This document shows, in pieces, positions 1 through 7,245 of a stretch of DNA of 15,735 nucleotides. How positions within the stretch are numbered: the first letter of the stretch is position 1; each line of letters starts with the position of its first letter. The DNA lies in contig URLG01000061.1 of NCBI GenBank assembly GCA_900548535.1, positions 1 through 15,735 of the forward strand. Reading direction: 5' to 3'. The translations under genes were made by a program, and so were the position numbers. Origin of the DNA: Candidatus Segatella intestinihominis (GTDB taxonomy: Bacteria > Bacteroidota > Bacteroidia > Bacteroidales > Bacteroidaceae). The notes under the pieces were generated by a model. The model saw only the letters and a list, made by a program, of their open reading frames with translations. It was not told where the DNA came from and did not search any database.

Positions 1-3
1 CCG

Positions 4-933
4 CTACCTTTTTGACCTCTGTGTCATCTTATGAGGGCGGTTGCGGATTTGAGGAGAATAATAATCTTCTGCTGTTTTTGGCGTTGTTTGCTTCAATATT
101 GCAAAAGCTTGCTTTATGGAATCTACAGTAATATAAGCAGAAGCCAACATTAACTGACAAGAAAATCTATCTGTTCCATTTAACTCATAAGCTTGGCGTG
201 CATAAATTAGACTGCTATCTTCTTCTCCATTTTTTTCAAACACATTAGCTAACCCTTGGCTAACATAAGATAACAAACTATTATCGCCAGCATGCATTGC
301 TAACTTATATGCTTTCTTCTCTTCTTCTAAAGCTTGTTTTAAACTATCAACAAAACCAAAGTTATCTCCTAACCTCAAATGCGCAGCCACCTTATTATAT
401 ATAGATACATTTGGCATAGACTCATACATCTTCACCAAAGCTTTAGAATAGTTCAAAGCTTTGTAAGGTGCCAGCTGTTCTTCTACTTCAATCAGCTTAT
501 CCAATGCCAAGCATTTCAGGCTCAGATTATGAAGACTGTCTGAAATAGAATAAGATTTCTCCAAACATGCCTTAGCCTGCTCCATGCTATCATTCAGCAG
601 AAAGTATTTTCCCATATAATACAAGGTTGTAGCATAAAGCGAATCGTCCTGATGTTCTCCATACCAATCATACGCTATGCGAATCAAGGAATCGTTATCT
701 ACATCCAAGCCCGACTTATCTTGTGCCATATAATAAATGAGGGCATACTTCGCCATATCTTCATCAGAGAGTTTACCTTGATTGATACGGTTCAAAAAGG
801 CCAAGGCACTATCTGGCTTAGACTCTGCCAACGTATAAGCTAAGTCCAACTCTCTCTTATGACTTTGATAACATGATACCAACACCGAAAGCATCATAAA
901 ACACAATATTGTAAACGAAATACTTCTTTTCAT
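4..933 (-). CDS. TPR-type lipoprotein, short and possibly C-terminally truncated
   Basis: Encodes about 309 aa starting at MKRSISF. An in-frame upstream ATG at 1011 would add 26 residues ahead of the signal peptide and sits upstream of the apparent promoter at 959-966, so I reject it. Residues 1-21 form a lipoprotein signal with lipobox LVSC (Cys21), predicting a membrane-anchored protein. The rest is helical repeat sequence of TPR character, with recurring motifs such as 'PDSALAFLNRI', 'LYYMGKYFLLNDSMEQAKACLEKSYSI' split over two repeats, and 'EKNGEEDSSLIYARQAYEL'. Bacteroidota encode many N-terminally lipidated TPR proteins that continue into a transmembrane helix and a C-terminal region (family knowledge). 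This one stops without those, and its last ~20 residues are basic and Arg/Pro-rich. The gene is visibly more AT-rich than the other long genes here. The substrate or partner is unknown. The stop codon is only four bases inside the window, so downstream context is invisible. Confidence 0.72.
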   Translation of the reverse strand: MKRSISFTILCFMMLSVLVSCYQSHKRELDLAYTLAESKPDSALAFLNRINQGKLSDEDMAKYALIYYMAQDKSGLDVDNDSLIRIAYDWYGEHQDDSLYATTLYYMGKYFLLNDSMEQAKACLEKSYSISDSLHNLSLKCLALDKLIEVEEQLAPYKALNYSKALVKMYESMPNVSIYNKVAAHLRLGDNFGFVDSLKQALEEEKKAYKLAMHAGDNSLLSYVSQGLANVFEKNGEEDSSLIYARQAYELNGTDRFSCQLMLASAYITVDSIKQAFAILKQTTPKTAEDYYSPQIRNRPHKMTQRSKR

Positions 934-958
934 ATTTAGTATAATTACATTCAGAGTG

Positions 959-966
959 CAAAAATA
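959..966 (-). promoter_or_regulatory. Probable -7 promoter element of the TPR lipoprotein gene
   Basis: The minus strand reads TATTTTTG, an exact match to the Bacteroidota -7 consensus TAnnTTTG, 25 bases ahead of the ATG at 933. I see no TTG at the expected distance upstream, so only half of the promoter is supported. Confidence 0.45.
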
Positions 967-1092
967 CAAAATATTTTTTAATAATAGAACTAAATACGGT
1001 CTAAAATACAAAGTCTACAGAAAAGCACAATACAACTGATAATCAGGTATATATATTATATTTATAATAAAATAGGGTCTAAATAATAGTAG

Positions 1093-1257
1093 TATTTTCG
1101 CATTATCAACCGTTCTGCATCAGGTAAAAGAGTCTTGCGTTTGGCTGCGTTAGAGCTTTATGTTAACAAAACTAACTCATAGTTTTAACACTCGTAACTC
1201 TATGAGTTGTGAGGAAGAAAACATAGAGTTACGAGGCAAGAAACTATGACTTGTTAG
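1093..1257. repeat. Large imperfect palindromic intergenic element
   Basis: The arms CTCGTAACTCTATG (1191-1204) and CATAGAGTTACGAG (1222-1235) are perfect 14-base inverted repeats around a 17-base loop. Outside them, 1174-1185 (AACTCATAGTTT) pairs with 1241-1252 (AAACTATGACTT) with one mismatch. CTAAC at 1172-1176 pairs with GTTAG at 1253-1257, so the dyad spans about 86 bases. AACTCATAGTT also resembles the inverse of AACTCTATGAGTT (1196-1208), allowing alternative folds. The left flank (1093-1179) is open on the plus strand with no start codon and could be a gene remnant. A 29-codon ORF (1160-1249) crosses the palindrome but has no support. No run of T follows either side, so a plain terminator is unlikely. 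A dispersed palindromic repeat is my inference. Confidence 0.55.
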
Positions 1258-1295
1258 AGACGAAAAGAAGAAAAATGTGTTGGGACAAAAACATA

Positions 1296-1322
1296 AATGG
1301 GACAATTTGAATTTGTCCCATT
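1296..1322. terminator. Hairpin terminator, probably for the DUF4923 gene
   Basis: AATGGGACAA (1296-1305) and TTGTCCCATT (1313-1322) form a perfect 10-bp stem with a 7-base loop. The hairpin lies about 80 bases past the stop of the minus-strand DUF4923 gene, followed on that strand by TATGTTTTT. A longer T tract (1321-1332) follows on the plus strand, where no gene needs terminating, so it may work both ways. A second copy of TGGGACAA lies at 1280-1287. Confidence 0.65.
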
Positions 1323-1404
1323 ATTTTTTTTTGATAGAAAGCAAAATCAAGAGTTTTTGCTTCTTTAGCAATACATAAGTACTTATTATACAAATACTTA
1401 TATA

Positions 1405-2238
1405 TTACTTAGTCATCTCAAAGCCTACACGTGCGCCATCAAAGTTATTGGCGATAGAACCAACAGCACTCAGCGTAGAGCTGCCCTTGAAGGCACTGAG
1501 GGTCTTGATGAGGTTGAGGAGCTTCTTCTGGTCAAAGAGGAGGCTGATCCCTGTAGTGGTCTTGGTGGCATAACCAGATGCACTCAGCAGCAAGCCCTTC
1601 AAATGAATTTCATGGGTCTTCTCATCAAAGGTGTAAGTACCATTCCATGACTTGCCATCTATCTTGGCATTGAAGGAACCATCAGTATTGAAGGTAAAGT
1701 AAGTATTGCTGCTGGTGATGCCAAACTTGGTATAGTAGCCAGCCAACTGCTCTTCTATCTTTGTCGCAGCTACCTCGCCACCTGCCTTTGCCAGAAGATT
1801 CTCGCTGGTGAATGCGCAGCCTGGCTTGCTATACTTCCAAGTGTGGCAGAGGTCTTCCTTCTTGAAGGTACCTGAACCAATCACATTGTTCAAGATTCCA
1901 TTGACGATGCTGCTACCTGTAGATGATGAGCTAGAACCACCACCGAGCAATCCGCCCAATACTCCTGCGATAGTAGAGCCTGTGGAAGATGAAGAGCTAC
2001 TAGCTGCTGCAGATGCTGTTGTAGCAGCTGTGGATGTAGCAGATGTCTTAGTAGAAGCCGCTGTAGTAGTGGTCTTCTTAGTAGATGTCTTTTTCTTGGA
2101 AGAAGTCTTCTTGGTAGTCTTCTTTACTGGCATCATCTCTGACTGTGAGGCATTGTGCGCTGCCTCGTTCATAGTGCTTGCAGTGCTGCCTGATGTGCAT
2201 GCTATCACGAGGGCAGCCATTAAAAATACTTTTTTCAT
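1405..2238 (-). CDS. Exported DUF4923 family protein with Ser/Thr/Lys-rich linker
   Basis: Encodes 277 aa starting at MKKVFLMAALVIAC. Residues 1-20 are a signal peptide, probably type I cleavage near STAS. Residues about 38-85 are low-complexity Lys/Thr/Ser/Ala, followed by Gly/Ser-rich sequence (GGLLGGGSSSSSTGSS). From about residue 125 to the end the sequence matches my recollection of DUF4923, a lipocalin-like beta-rich family of Bacteroidota. Recognisable parts are the DLCHTWKYSKPGCAF opening, the SENLLAKAGGEVAATKIEEQL helix, a YFTFNTDGSF strand, a WNGTYTFDE strand, and a C-terminal helix ending in NFDGARVGFEM. No enzymatic residues are recognised and function is unknown. It is probably periplasmic or surface-exposed. 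The gene is monocistronic: divergent from the 40-aa ORF, with its own hairpin downstream. The family name is recalled from memory; the signal peptide and linker are directly visible. Confidence 0.85.
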   Translation of the reverse strand: MKKVFLMAALVIACTSGSTASTMNEAAHNASQSEMMPVKKTTKKTSSKKKTSTKKTTTTAASTKTSATSTAATTASAAASSSSSSTGSTIAGVLGGLLGGGSSSSSTGSSIVNGILNNVIGSGTFKKEDLCHTWKYSKPGCAFTSENLLAKAGGEVAATKIEEQLAGYYTKFGITSSNTYFTFNTDGSFNAKIDGKSWNGTYTFDEKTHEIHLKGLLLSASGYATKTTTGISLLFDQKKLLNLIKTLSAFKGSSTLSAVGSIANNFDGARVGFEMTK

Positions 2239-2276
2239 ACCTATTTATATATTAATACATTTTTGTTTTCGAGGTG

Positions 2277-2284
2277 CAAAGTTC
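2277..2284 (-). promoter_or_regulatory. Possible -7 element of the DUF4923 gene
   Basis: The minus strand reads GAACTTTG, one base away from TAnnTTTG (G for the first T), 38 bases before the ATG at 2238. No TTG is seen at the -33 distance. Weak support. Confidence 0.3.
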
Positions 2285-2442
2285 GCAAAAAAAATGGAAA
2301 TTCGGAAAGAATTTCCCCTATTTTTGCTATCCTTTTCCCTAAAATAGCGATAACGTTTGCACTTTTTTTTGACATAAATCAAAAAATATGAATAAAACTT
2401 GCATTTTAATACGTTTTTTTTCGCCAAACAACTAGAATGCCC

Positions 2443-2450
2443 TATCTTTG
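2443..2450 (+). promoter_or_regulatory. Promoter -7 element of the small-protein unit
   Basis: TATCTTTG matches TAnnTTTG exactly. A start roughly seven bases downstream would leave a leader of about 20 nt before the ATG at 2477. The -33 position falls in a T-rich run (2412-2421) without a clean TTG. Confidence 0.6.
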
Positions 2451-2476
2451 CACCCGATAACAAAACTCAATAGGTT

Positions 2477-2599
2477 ATGAATGACAGTTTAATTAAGGTT
2501 AATGCTGAGAATGAGAATCGCGCATTGAATAGATGCCAGCAGATTCTTCAGGATCGCAGAGAGGCACTCGCCTCAAAGGCTAAAAAGAACAATCTCTAA
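2477..2599 (+). CDS. Small hypothetical protein, 40 aa
   Basis: This ORF is too short for routine gene calling. It starts MNDSLIKVNAENENRALNRC and ends in ASKAKKNNL. Composition is highly charged (Asn, Glu, Arg, Lys), with no hydrophobic segment, so the product is a soluble, probably helical peptide with a basic tail. It has a single Cys at residue 20. Support for it being real: a consensus -7 element ends 26 bases upstream, it is the first ATG downstream of that element, and the transcription unit closes with a strong terminator at 2715-2763. The predicted peptide is well-mixed rather than low complexity. I do not recognise a family and assign no function. The alternative is that this transcript is a non-coding RNA and the ORF is fortuitous. 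Its stop codon forms the base of the hairpin at 2597-2631. Confidence 0.55.
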   Translation: MNDSLIKVNAENENRALNRCQQILQDRREALASKAKKNNL

Positions 2600-2631
2600 G
2601 AGTTGCTAGGTTCCGAAAGGAATGACTCTTA
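2597..2631 (+). other. GNRA-capped hairpin between two small ORFs
   Basis: TAAGAGT (2597-2603) pairs with ACTCTTA (2625-2631). After an asymmetric internal loop, TTCC (2611-2614) pairs with GGAA (2619-2622) around a GAAA tetraloop, the most stable GNRA class. The stem begins at the stop codon of the 40-aa ORF and its 3' strand contains the GGA and ATG (2622-2624) of the next small ORF. It therefore could mask that start until a ribosome reaches the first stop. The folding is by eye; the regulatory role is inference. Confidence 0.5.
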
Positions 2632-2690
2632 AGAAAGAGAAAAGAGAGATTTTTAGGAAAGAGCTCCAAATCTTCAAAACACAGAAATGA
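2622..2690 (+). CDS. Possible lysine-rich micropeptide, 22 aa
   Basis: The reading frame begins MTLKKEKREIFRK and ends FKTQK. It lies between the 40-aa ORF and the terminator on the same presumed transcript, with AAAGGA directly upstream of the ATG. Its TGA overlaps a further ATG (ATGA at 2687-2690), but that third frame reads through the terminator stem and is rejected. The peptide is about 40% Lys/Arg. Evidence is limited to position, the purine-rich stretch and amphipathic composition. It could equally be an untranslated 3' region. Confidence 0.25.
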   Translation: MTLKKEKREIFRKELQIFKTQK

Positions 2691-2714
2691 AAATTTTGAA
2701 ACGAGCGAACAAAG

Positions 2715-2763
2715 AAAAATCCCGTTGTCGAGCTTCGAATAAGCTTCGTACAACGGGATTTTT
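2715..2763. terminator. Strong bidirectional intrinsic terminator
   Basis: AAAAATCCCGTTGT (2715-2728) and ACAACGGGATTTTT (2750-2763) are perfect 14-base arms. The inside folds further (AGCTT 2731-2735 with AAGCT 2741-2745). T tracts are present on both strands. It closes the plus-strand small-protein unit and also lies 28 bases past the stop of the M16 peptidase gene on the minus strand, so it serves two convergent transcripts. Confidence 0.85.
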
Positions 2764-2790
2764 TTATTTTAAGAATAGCCTAATAACTAT

Positions 2791-5607
2791 TTATTCCTTC
2801 ACTGCCTTCATGATAATCTGGAAGTGATTACCACTCTTGAGCATAGTGTTCTGGAGGAAGTCTGAGATTTCCTTCTCGGTGATGTTCTTCACCATTTCCT
2901 TATAGCCAGTCTGCTCATCTATGCCATAACGCACATACAAGTTCAATACATCCAGCCAGTGGCTATTGGTCTTGGCATCTACGCCAGCCTGCTTCAGGAG
3001 TATCTCCTTAATCTTAGCCAAGTCATTGTCCACTGCGTCCTGAATGGTCTCCTCCATACCCTTCTTGAAGTAAGGGATGGCAGCATCTGCCTTCTCTGGG
3101 TTGAGTTGAGCCATAGCTGTAAGACTGATGGAGCACTTGTTGTCATAGTCACGAATCACGCCATATCGAGCACCAGCACTATAGGCAGCACTCATCTCCT
3201 CACGAATGGTGCGCAGATACTTCATCTCCAAGAGACGGGCAGAGATGTCAGCCAGCACCATGGTCTTGAGGCTCAATGGAGTCTTAGCCTGCCATATCTC
3301 GCGAGCCTGGCTCTGAGGATTGCCCATCGCCTTCTCGAATGTATTGTTAACCTCACCCTGTGCGTAAGGTATCTGCTTGTTCTTCAACTTAAATCCATTG
3401 TTAGGCAATGAGGCGATATACTGCTCGATAAGAGGCAGCAGGGTCTTCTCATCATAGTTGCCCACAAAATAGAAGGTGAAGTCCTTGGCATTGCCATAAT
3501 ACAGTTTCTGGAGTTCCAATATGCGATCGTAACTGATGCTCTTCACATCATCAGATGATGGGATGCGAGCCATCTTGCTACCCAGATAGAGGGTGCTCTG
3601 TACTGAGTCCTGATATACCATGTTAGGGTTGTTGTCCTTGTTGGCAAGCACGGTAACATAGGTATTCTTCAGGTTGTCAAATGACTTCTGGTCTTTCTTC
3701 ACTGATGTCATCTCCAAGTGGATGAGCTGCATCAGAGTCTCTATGTCCTTAGGAGTAGAACGACCACTCAAGCCATGACCGAATGGGCTAATCTGAGTGC
3801 CCACTGACACCTGCTTACCAGCCAAAGCCTTCTGAAGCTCAGTGTTAGAGAAATTGCCCAGTCCACTCACACCGATGGCATTATCAAAGAGGAAAGGCAA
3901 GAGCTCATCCTGCTTGCTGAATGCTGAGTAGCCCACATTGGCTGTGGCATCAAAGAGAATTTCATCATTCTTGAAGTCGGTCTTCTTCAGTACCACCTTA
4001 GCACCATTGGAGAGTGTCAATTCCTTATAGCCCAACTGCTTGTTTTCTACAGTCTTCTTGATTTTGCCTGCCTTAGGAGCCTGCGCCATCAATGGCTCTT
4101 GCTTTACATTGTCTACGTATGCCTCCAACTTCTCCTGGCGCACCTGCTTTACGATGTTGGCTAGTTCTTGCTCTGTAGGATAGGTAGCGCCATCCACTTC
4201 GCGCATCATCACTAAAGATACGAGGTTGGTATCACTCTGGCAAACCAACTGCTTGGCATAGCCATTGATAACCTCAACAGGTATCTGAGGCACCAACATC
4301 TGATAAATCTGCGCCTCGTCTTCGATAGAAGGAATTGGCTCATTGTCGGTGAAGTTGTCTACATACCGAGATGTAAACTGCTCATTCTTCATCTTATCCT
4401 TGTTGCTCAGCGCCTTCTCGATGCCACTCATAAAATTGTCTTTGGCACGCTGATACTCTGTGGCTGTAAAACCATAATCAGCCATACGCTTAGCCTCACG
4501 CAAGATGGCAGCGTATGCTTCCTTAGCCTTGCCTGGCTTACCTGCGCCATAGAGACTGAATGCGCCCTTGGTATCAGAGATGAGGAAGTTGCCCACACTA
4601 GATCCAGCCTCCAAGAATGGGCAGTCTGGGTCCTGTGCCTTCTCGCTCAGGCGGTCATCGAGCATAGAGCTGACGACATCATTCATATAGCTAACCATGA
4701 GATACTGCATACCATTCTTCAATGAGTCTGGGTAAGCATCATGCTTCATATAGATCTGGAAGATGTCAGCCTGCATCTCCTTGTCCTTGTCTACCACGTA
4801 GATGGCGGTATCATTGTCGGTCACCTCTACTGGCACCACCTTGGCTGCATTAGCAGGAACCTTGATGCCAGAGAAGAGCCTCTTTATCTGATCTTCGATA
4901 TGATTGACGTCCACATCGCCCACCACGATGATAGCCTGATTGTCTGGACGATACCACTTGCGATAGTAAGCACGCAGTGTCTCTGGATTACATCCATCGA
5001 TAACGCTCATCAATCCGATAGGCAAGCGATAGCCATACTTATCGCCTTGGTAGAGCTTAGGAAGGGCACGCTCCAAGATGCGCTGCTGACCCACCATGCG
5101 CATACGGTACTCATTGTGTACCACATCGCGCTCATCATCGATAGCCTTCTTGGTCAGGCTGATGCCATTACTCCAATCCTTGAGGATGAGCATACAAGAG
5201 TCTACCGCTGATGAACGGGTAGTAGGCACATCGGTGAAATAATATACGGTCTTAGCCACACTGGTATAAGCGTTGAGGTTTCTGCCATACTCCACACCAA
5301 TGCCCTGAAGGTACTCCTGGAGGGTATTGTCCTTGAAATGATCGGTACCATTGAAGGCAAGGTGCTCCAAGAGGTGAGCCAAACCACGCTGATCCTCATT
5401 CTCCTGGATGGAACCCACTTTCTGGGCAATGTAGAACGAAGCTACATGCTCTGGATAACTGTTGTGACGGATGTAGTAAGTCAGTCCGTTGTCCAGATGA
5501 CCTATCTTTACATTCTTGTCTACAGGAATAGCTGGCATCTGCTGTGCCATCGCTGTACCTGTGGAGAGCAGCAAGAGTACCGCTGCCATAATCTTTCTGA
5601 TCTTCAT
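2791..5607 (-). CDS. M16 family (pitrilysin/insulinase-like) zinc metallopeptidase
   Basis: Encodes 938 aa with a type I signal peptide (residues 1-21, ending TAMA|QQ), so it acts in the periplasm or on the outer membrane. The inverted zinc motif HxxEH is at residues 78-82 (HLLEH), where His78 and His82 bind Zn and Glu81 is the base. The third ligand is Glu159 in ERDVVHNE, 77 residues after the second His, matching pitrilysin spacing. A second half from about residue 535 repeats the fold without the zinc motif and carries the LRTIREEMSAAYSAGARYGV segment typical of the substrate-binding R/Y region of M16 C-terminal domains. The length of about 940 aa fits Bacteroidota single-chain two-domain M16 proteases, which degrade peptides after enclosing them in a clamshell chamber (family knowledge). 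The physiological substrate is unknown. It is monocistronic, with its own promoter at 5693-5724 and the terminator at 2715-2763. The start MKIRKIM is fixed by the signal peptide. Confidence 0.95.
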   Translation of the reverse strand: MKIRKIMAAVLLLLSTGTAMAQQMPAIPVDKNVKIGHLDNGLTYYIRHNSYPEHVASFYIAQKVGSIQENEDQRGLAHLLEHLAFNGTDHFKDNTLQEYLQGIGVEYGRNLNAYTSVAKTVYYFTDVPTTRSSAVDSCMLILKDWSNGISLTKKAIDDERDVVHNEYRMRMVGQQRILERALPKLYQGDKYGYRLPIGLMSVIDGCNPETLRAYYRKWYRPDNQAIIVVGDVDVNHIEDQIKRLFSGIKVPANAAKVVPVEVTDNDTAIYVVDKDKEMQADIFQIYMKHDAYPDSLKNGMQYLMVSYMNDVVSSMLDDRLSEKAQDPDCPFLEAGSSVGNFLISDTKGAFSLYGAGKPGKAKEAYAAILREAKRMADYGFTATEYQRAKDNFMSGIEKALSNKDKMKNEQFTSRYVDNFTDNEPIPSIEDEAQIYQMLVPQIPVEVINGYAKQLVCQSDTNLVSLVMMREVDGATYPTEQELANIVKQVRQEKLEAYVDNVKQEPLMAQAPKAGKIKKTVENKQLGYKELTLSNGAKVVLKKTDFKNDEILFDATANVGYSAFSKQDELLPFLFDNAIGVSGLGNFSNTELQKALAGKQVSVGTQISPFGHGLSGRSTPKDIETLMQLIHLEMTSVKKDQKSFDNLKNTYVTVLANKDNNPNMVYQDSVQSTLYLGSKMARIPSSDDVKSISYDRILELQKLYYGNAKDFTFYFVGNYDEKTLLPLIEQYIASLPNNGFKLKNKQIPYAQGEVNNTFEKAMGNPQSQAREIWQAKTPLSLKTMVLADISARLLEMKYLRTIREEMSAAYSAGARYGVIRDYDNKCSISLTAMAQLNPEKADAAIPYFKKGMEETIQDAVDNDLAKIKEILLKQAGVDAKTNSHWLDVLNLYVRYGIDEQTGYKEMVKNITEKEISDFLQNTMLKSGNHFQIIMKAVKE

Positions 5608-5692
5608 CTTCTTATATATTAATAATGTTTTTATTCTATACCTTATATTATATATACGTACTAAATGGGGTATCGGCTACCCTATTCGCTTG

Positions 5693-5724
5693 CAAAATTA
5701 CGCAAAAAAGAATAAGATTGCAAA
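5693..5724 (-). promoter_or_regulatory. Promoter of the M16 peptidase gene
   Basis: On the minus strand TTTG (5721-5724) and TAATTTTG (5693-5700) are separated by exactly 20 bases, matching the Bacteroidota -33/-7 consensus on both elements. The leader to the ATG at 5607 is about 80 nt. The -33 box lies inside the downstream strand of the MATE terminator hairpin. Confidence 0.75.
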
Positions 5725-5762
5725 CATTTGACTAATTATTTTTCCAAATGCTTGCAATCTTA
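5713..5762 (-). terminator. Terminator of the MATE gene
   Basis: TAAGATTGCAAACATTTG (5713-5730) and CAAATGCTTGCAATCTTA (5745-5762) pair over 18 positions with one mismatch (a G-U in one RNA orientation), around a 14-base loop. On the minus strand the stem is followed by TTCTTTTTT, typical of intrinsic termination, 38 bases past the MATE stop codon. Confidence 0.7.
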
Positions 5763-5800
5763 ACATAAAACTAACATAACTGGATTTTTCCAGCCAAATT

Positions 5801-7189
5801 TTACTTCTTAATTACTTGGAAGCTCTTCATCCACGACCCCCTGAGCAATCGAATGAGGAAGAGAATACCTCGGAAAGTAAGCTCCGTTGCCATCGCTATC
5901 CACACGCCCTCCAAGCCATAGCTCTTGGAAAGGGCATAAGCCAAGGTGAGACGCACGCACCACATCGTACCCAGATTAATGGCGGCAGGCTTCTTGGTAT
6001 CGCCAGCTCCTACACATACGCTGTAAGTAACGATGCTAGCCGCAAAGAAAGGTTCGGCGAAAGCCTCGATGCGCAAGCAAGTGGTGCCCAGTTCCCGAAT
6101 ACTCTCCACTGGCGACAACACTCCTATCATCTCTGGAGCAAAGACATACATCACCGCTCCCATCACAGCCATCACAGCCATGCCCAAGCCCACAGTCATA
6201 TAGGCAAAGTTCTTACAGAGATCCACTCGGCCCGCTCCATGCGTCTGTCCTACGAGGGTGGATGCACCATCTCCTATACCATAGCCCGGCATATAGCAGA
6301 GACTCTCGGCGGTGATGGCAAAGGAATGGGCGGCAATGGCTATATTGCCCAGCGGAGCCACAATCATGGTGCTCACGATCTGCGCCCCACTCATCAGGAT
6401 ATTCTGTATGGCTATCGGAATGCTAATCTTGCTGGCATTGTGTACATACTCAGGCACCCACTGAAAGCGCACTCGGTCTTGGCGCAGATTGAGAATCTTG
6501 TTCTTACAAGCCGAGAGATACAGATTGGGCAGCGAGATGCAGATGTAGGCAAGAGCCGTACCCATGGCAGCTCCCACCACACCCATCTTCAGCACATAGA
6601 TGAAAAGGTAATTGAATGCCACATCGCAAATGCATATCAGCACAGCCATCACACTGGGCGTATGCATATTGCCTGCCGACTTGAGCATCACCTCAGATAC
6701 ATGATACAGGTAGATGAACGGCAGGGTGAGTGCATAGATGAGGAAATAGCTCGATGAATGGCTGGCAATATCACTGCCACCACCCAACCAATAAGGCAAA
6801 GGCAGGTGGACTGCCACACACAAGAGCATGAGGCAGACGCTGAAAGCCAAACCACAGATGAGCGCATGGCGATACACCTGGCGAGCCTTCACAAAATCGT
6901 TGGCACCAATGAAATGAGCCACTTGCACCGAGAATCCTGTAGCTGCCGCACCGAGCAAACTGCCTATGAGCCATGTGGTAGACTCTATCAGTCCGATGCT
7001 AGCCGAAGCCTCTGCGCCCAAGTGCCCCACCATGGAGGCATCGATGAAAAACATCATCACGGTGGAAATCTGTGCGAGCATAGAAGGGATACTCAGTCCC
7101 ACGATGAGATTGAGCTTCTCAGTACCAGTCATCGCCCTTCCGGCACGAATCGACTCCATCAGATAATCCGTCTTATTCTTAAATAGCAT
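5801..7189 (-). CDS. MATE family efflux transporter
   Basis: Encodes 462 aa, the usual MATE length. The hydrophobicity pattern fits 12 membrane helices in two homologous halves. The N-terminal half opens with GLSIPSMLAQISTVMMFFIDASMVGHLGAEASASIG, quoted here in overlapping parts: 'IPSMLAQISTVMMFFID' and 'ASMVGHLGAEASASIGL', the classic MATE N-terminal signature. The second half repeats it as SIPIAIQNILMSGAQIVSTM and has the PGYGIGDGASTLVGQTHGAG motif. MATE pumps export cationic drugs or metabolites by Na+ or H+ antiport through the inner membrane; the substrate here cannot be read from sequence. The start at 7189 (MLFKNK) is used; MESIRAG, ten codons in, is an alternative. No good promoter lies just upstream. 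The nearest consensus promoter is at 7541-7571, behind a terminator hairpin, suggesting conditional read-through. Confidence 0.93.
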   Translation of the reverse strand: MLFKNKTDYLMESIRAGRAMTGTEKLNLIVGLSIPSMLAQISTVMMFFIDASMVGHLGAEASASIGLIESTTWLIGSLLGAAATGFSVQVAHFIGANDFVKARQVYRHALICGLAFSVCLMLLCVAVHLPLPYWLGGGSDIASHSSSYFLIYALTLPFIYLYHVSEVMLKSAGNMHTPSVMAVLICICDVAFNYLFIYVLKMGVVGAAMGTALAYICISLPNLYLSACKNKILNLRQDRVRFQWVPEYVHNASKISIPIAIQNILMSGAQIVSTMIVAPLGNIAIAAHSFAITAESLCYMPGYGIGDGASTLVGQTHGAGRVDLCKNFAYMTVGLGMAVMAVMGAVMYVFAPEMIGVLSPVESIRELGTTCLRIEAFAEPFFAASIVTYSVCVGAGDTKKPAAINLGTMWCVRLTLAYALSKSYGLEGVWIAMATELTFRGILFLIRLLRGSWMKSFQVIKK

Positions 7190-7245
7190 ATCTCGTATTT
7201 TATTTTAATTCTTAATGATTCATTCTAACCCCTTTGTTATTTCCT

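Noticed and set aside
1160..1249. 29-codon plus-strand ORF across the palindromic element
   Set aside because: It is made by the palindrome itself, and has no promoter or ribosome-site support. Kept only as part of the repeat description.
2245..2463. 72-codon minus-strand frame in the gap between the DUF4923 gene and the small-protein unit
   Set aside because: It is a Lys/Phe/Tyr-rich translation of AT-rich intergenic DNA that overlaps both divergent promoter regions.
2687..2827. Third small frame overlapping the 22-codon ORF by ATGA
   Set aside because: It reads through the whole terminator stem and into the antisense of the M16 gene, so it is unlikely to be translated.
5780..5793. CTGGA/TCCAG mini-hairpin just after the MATE stop
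   Set aside because: The stem is only 5 bp with no good T tract; the 18-bp hairpin at 5713-5762 is the better terminator.
5816..6757. Plus-strand open frame antisense to the MATE gene
   Set aside because: Composition is His/Ser/Arg-rich shadow sequence; the MATE reading is continuous and recognisable.
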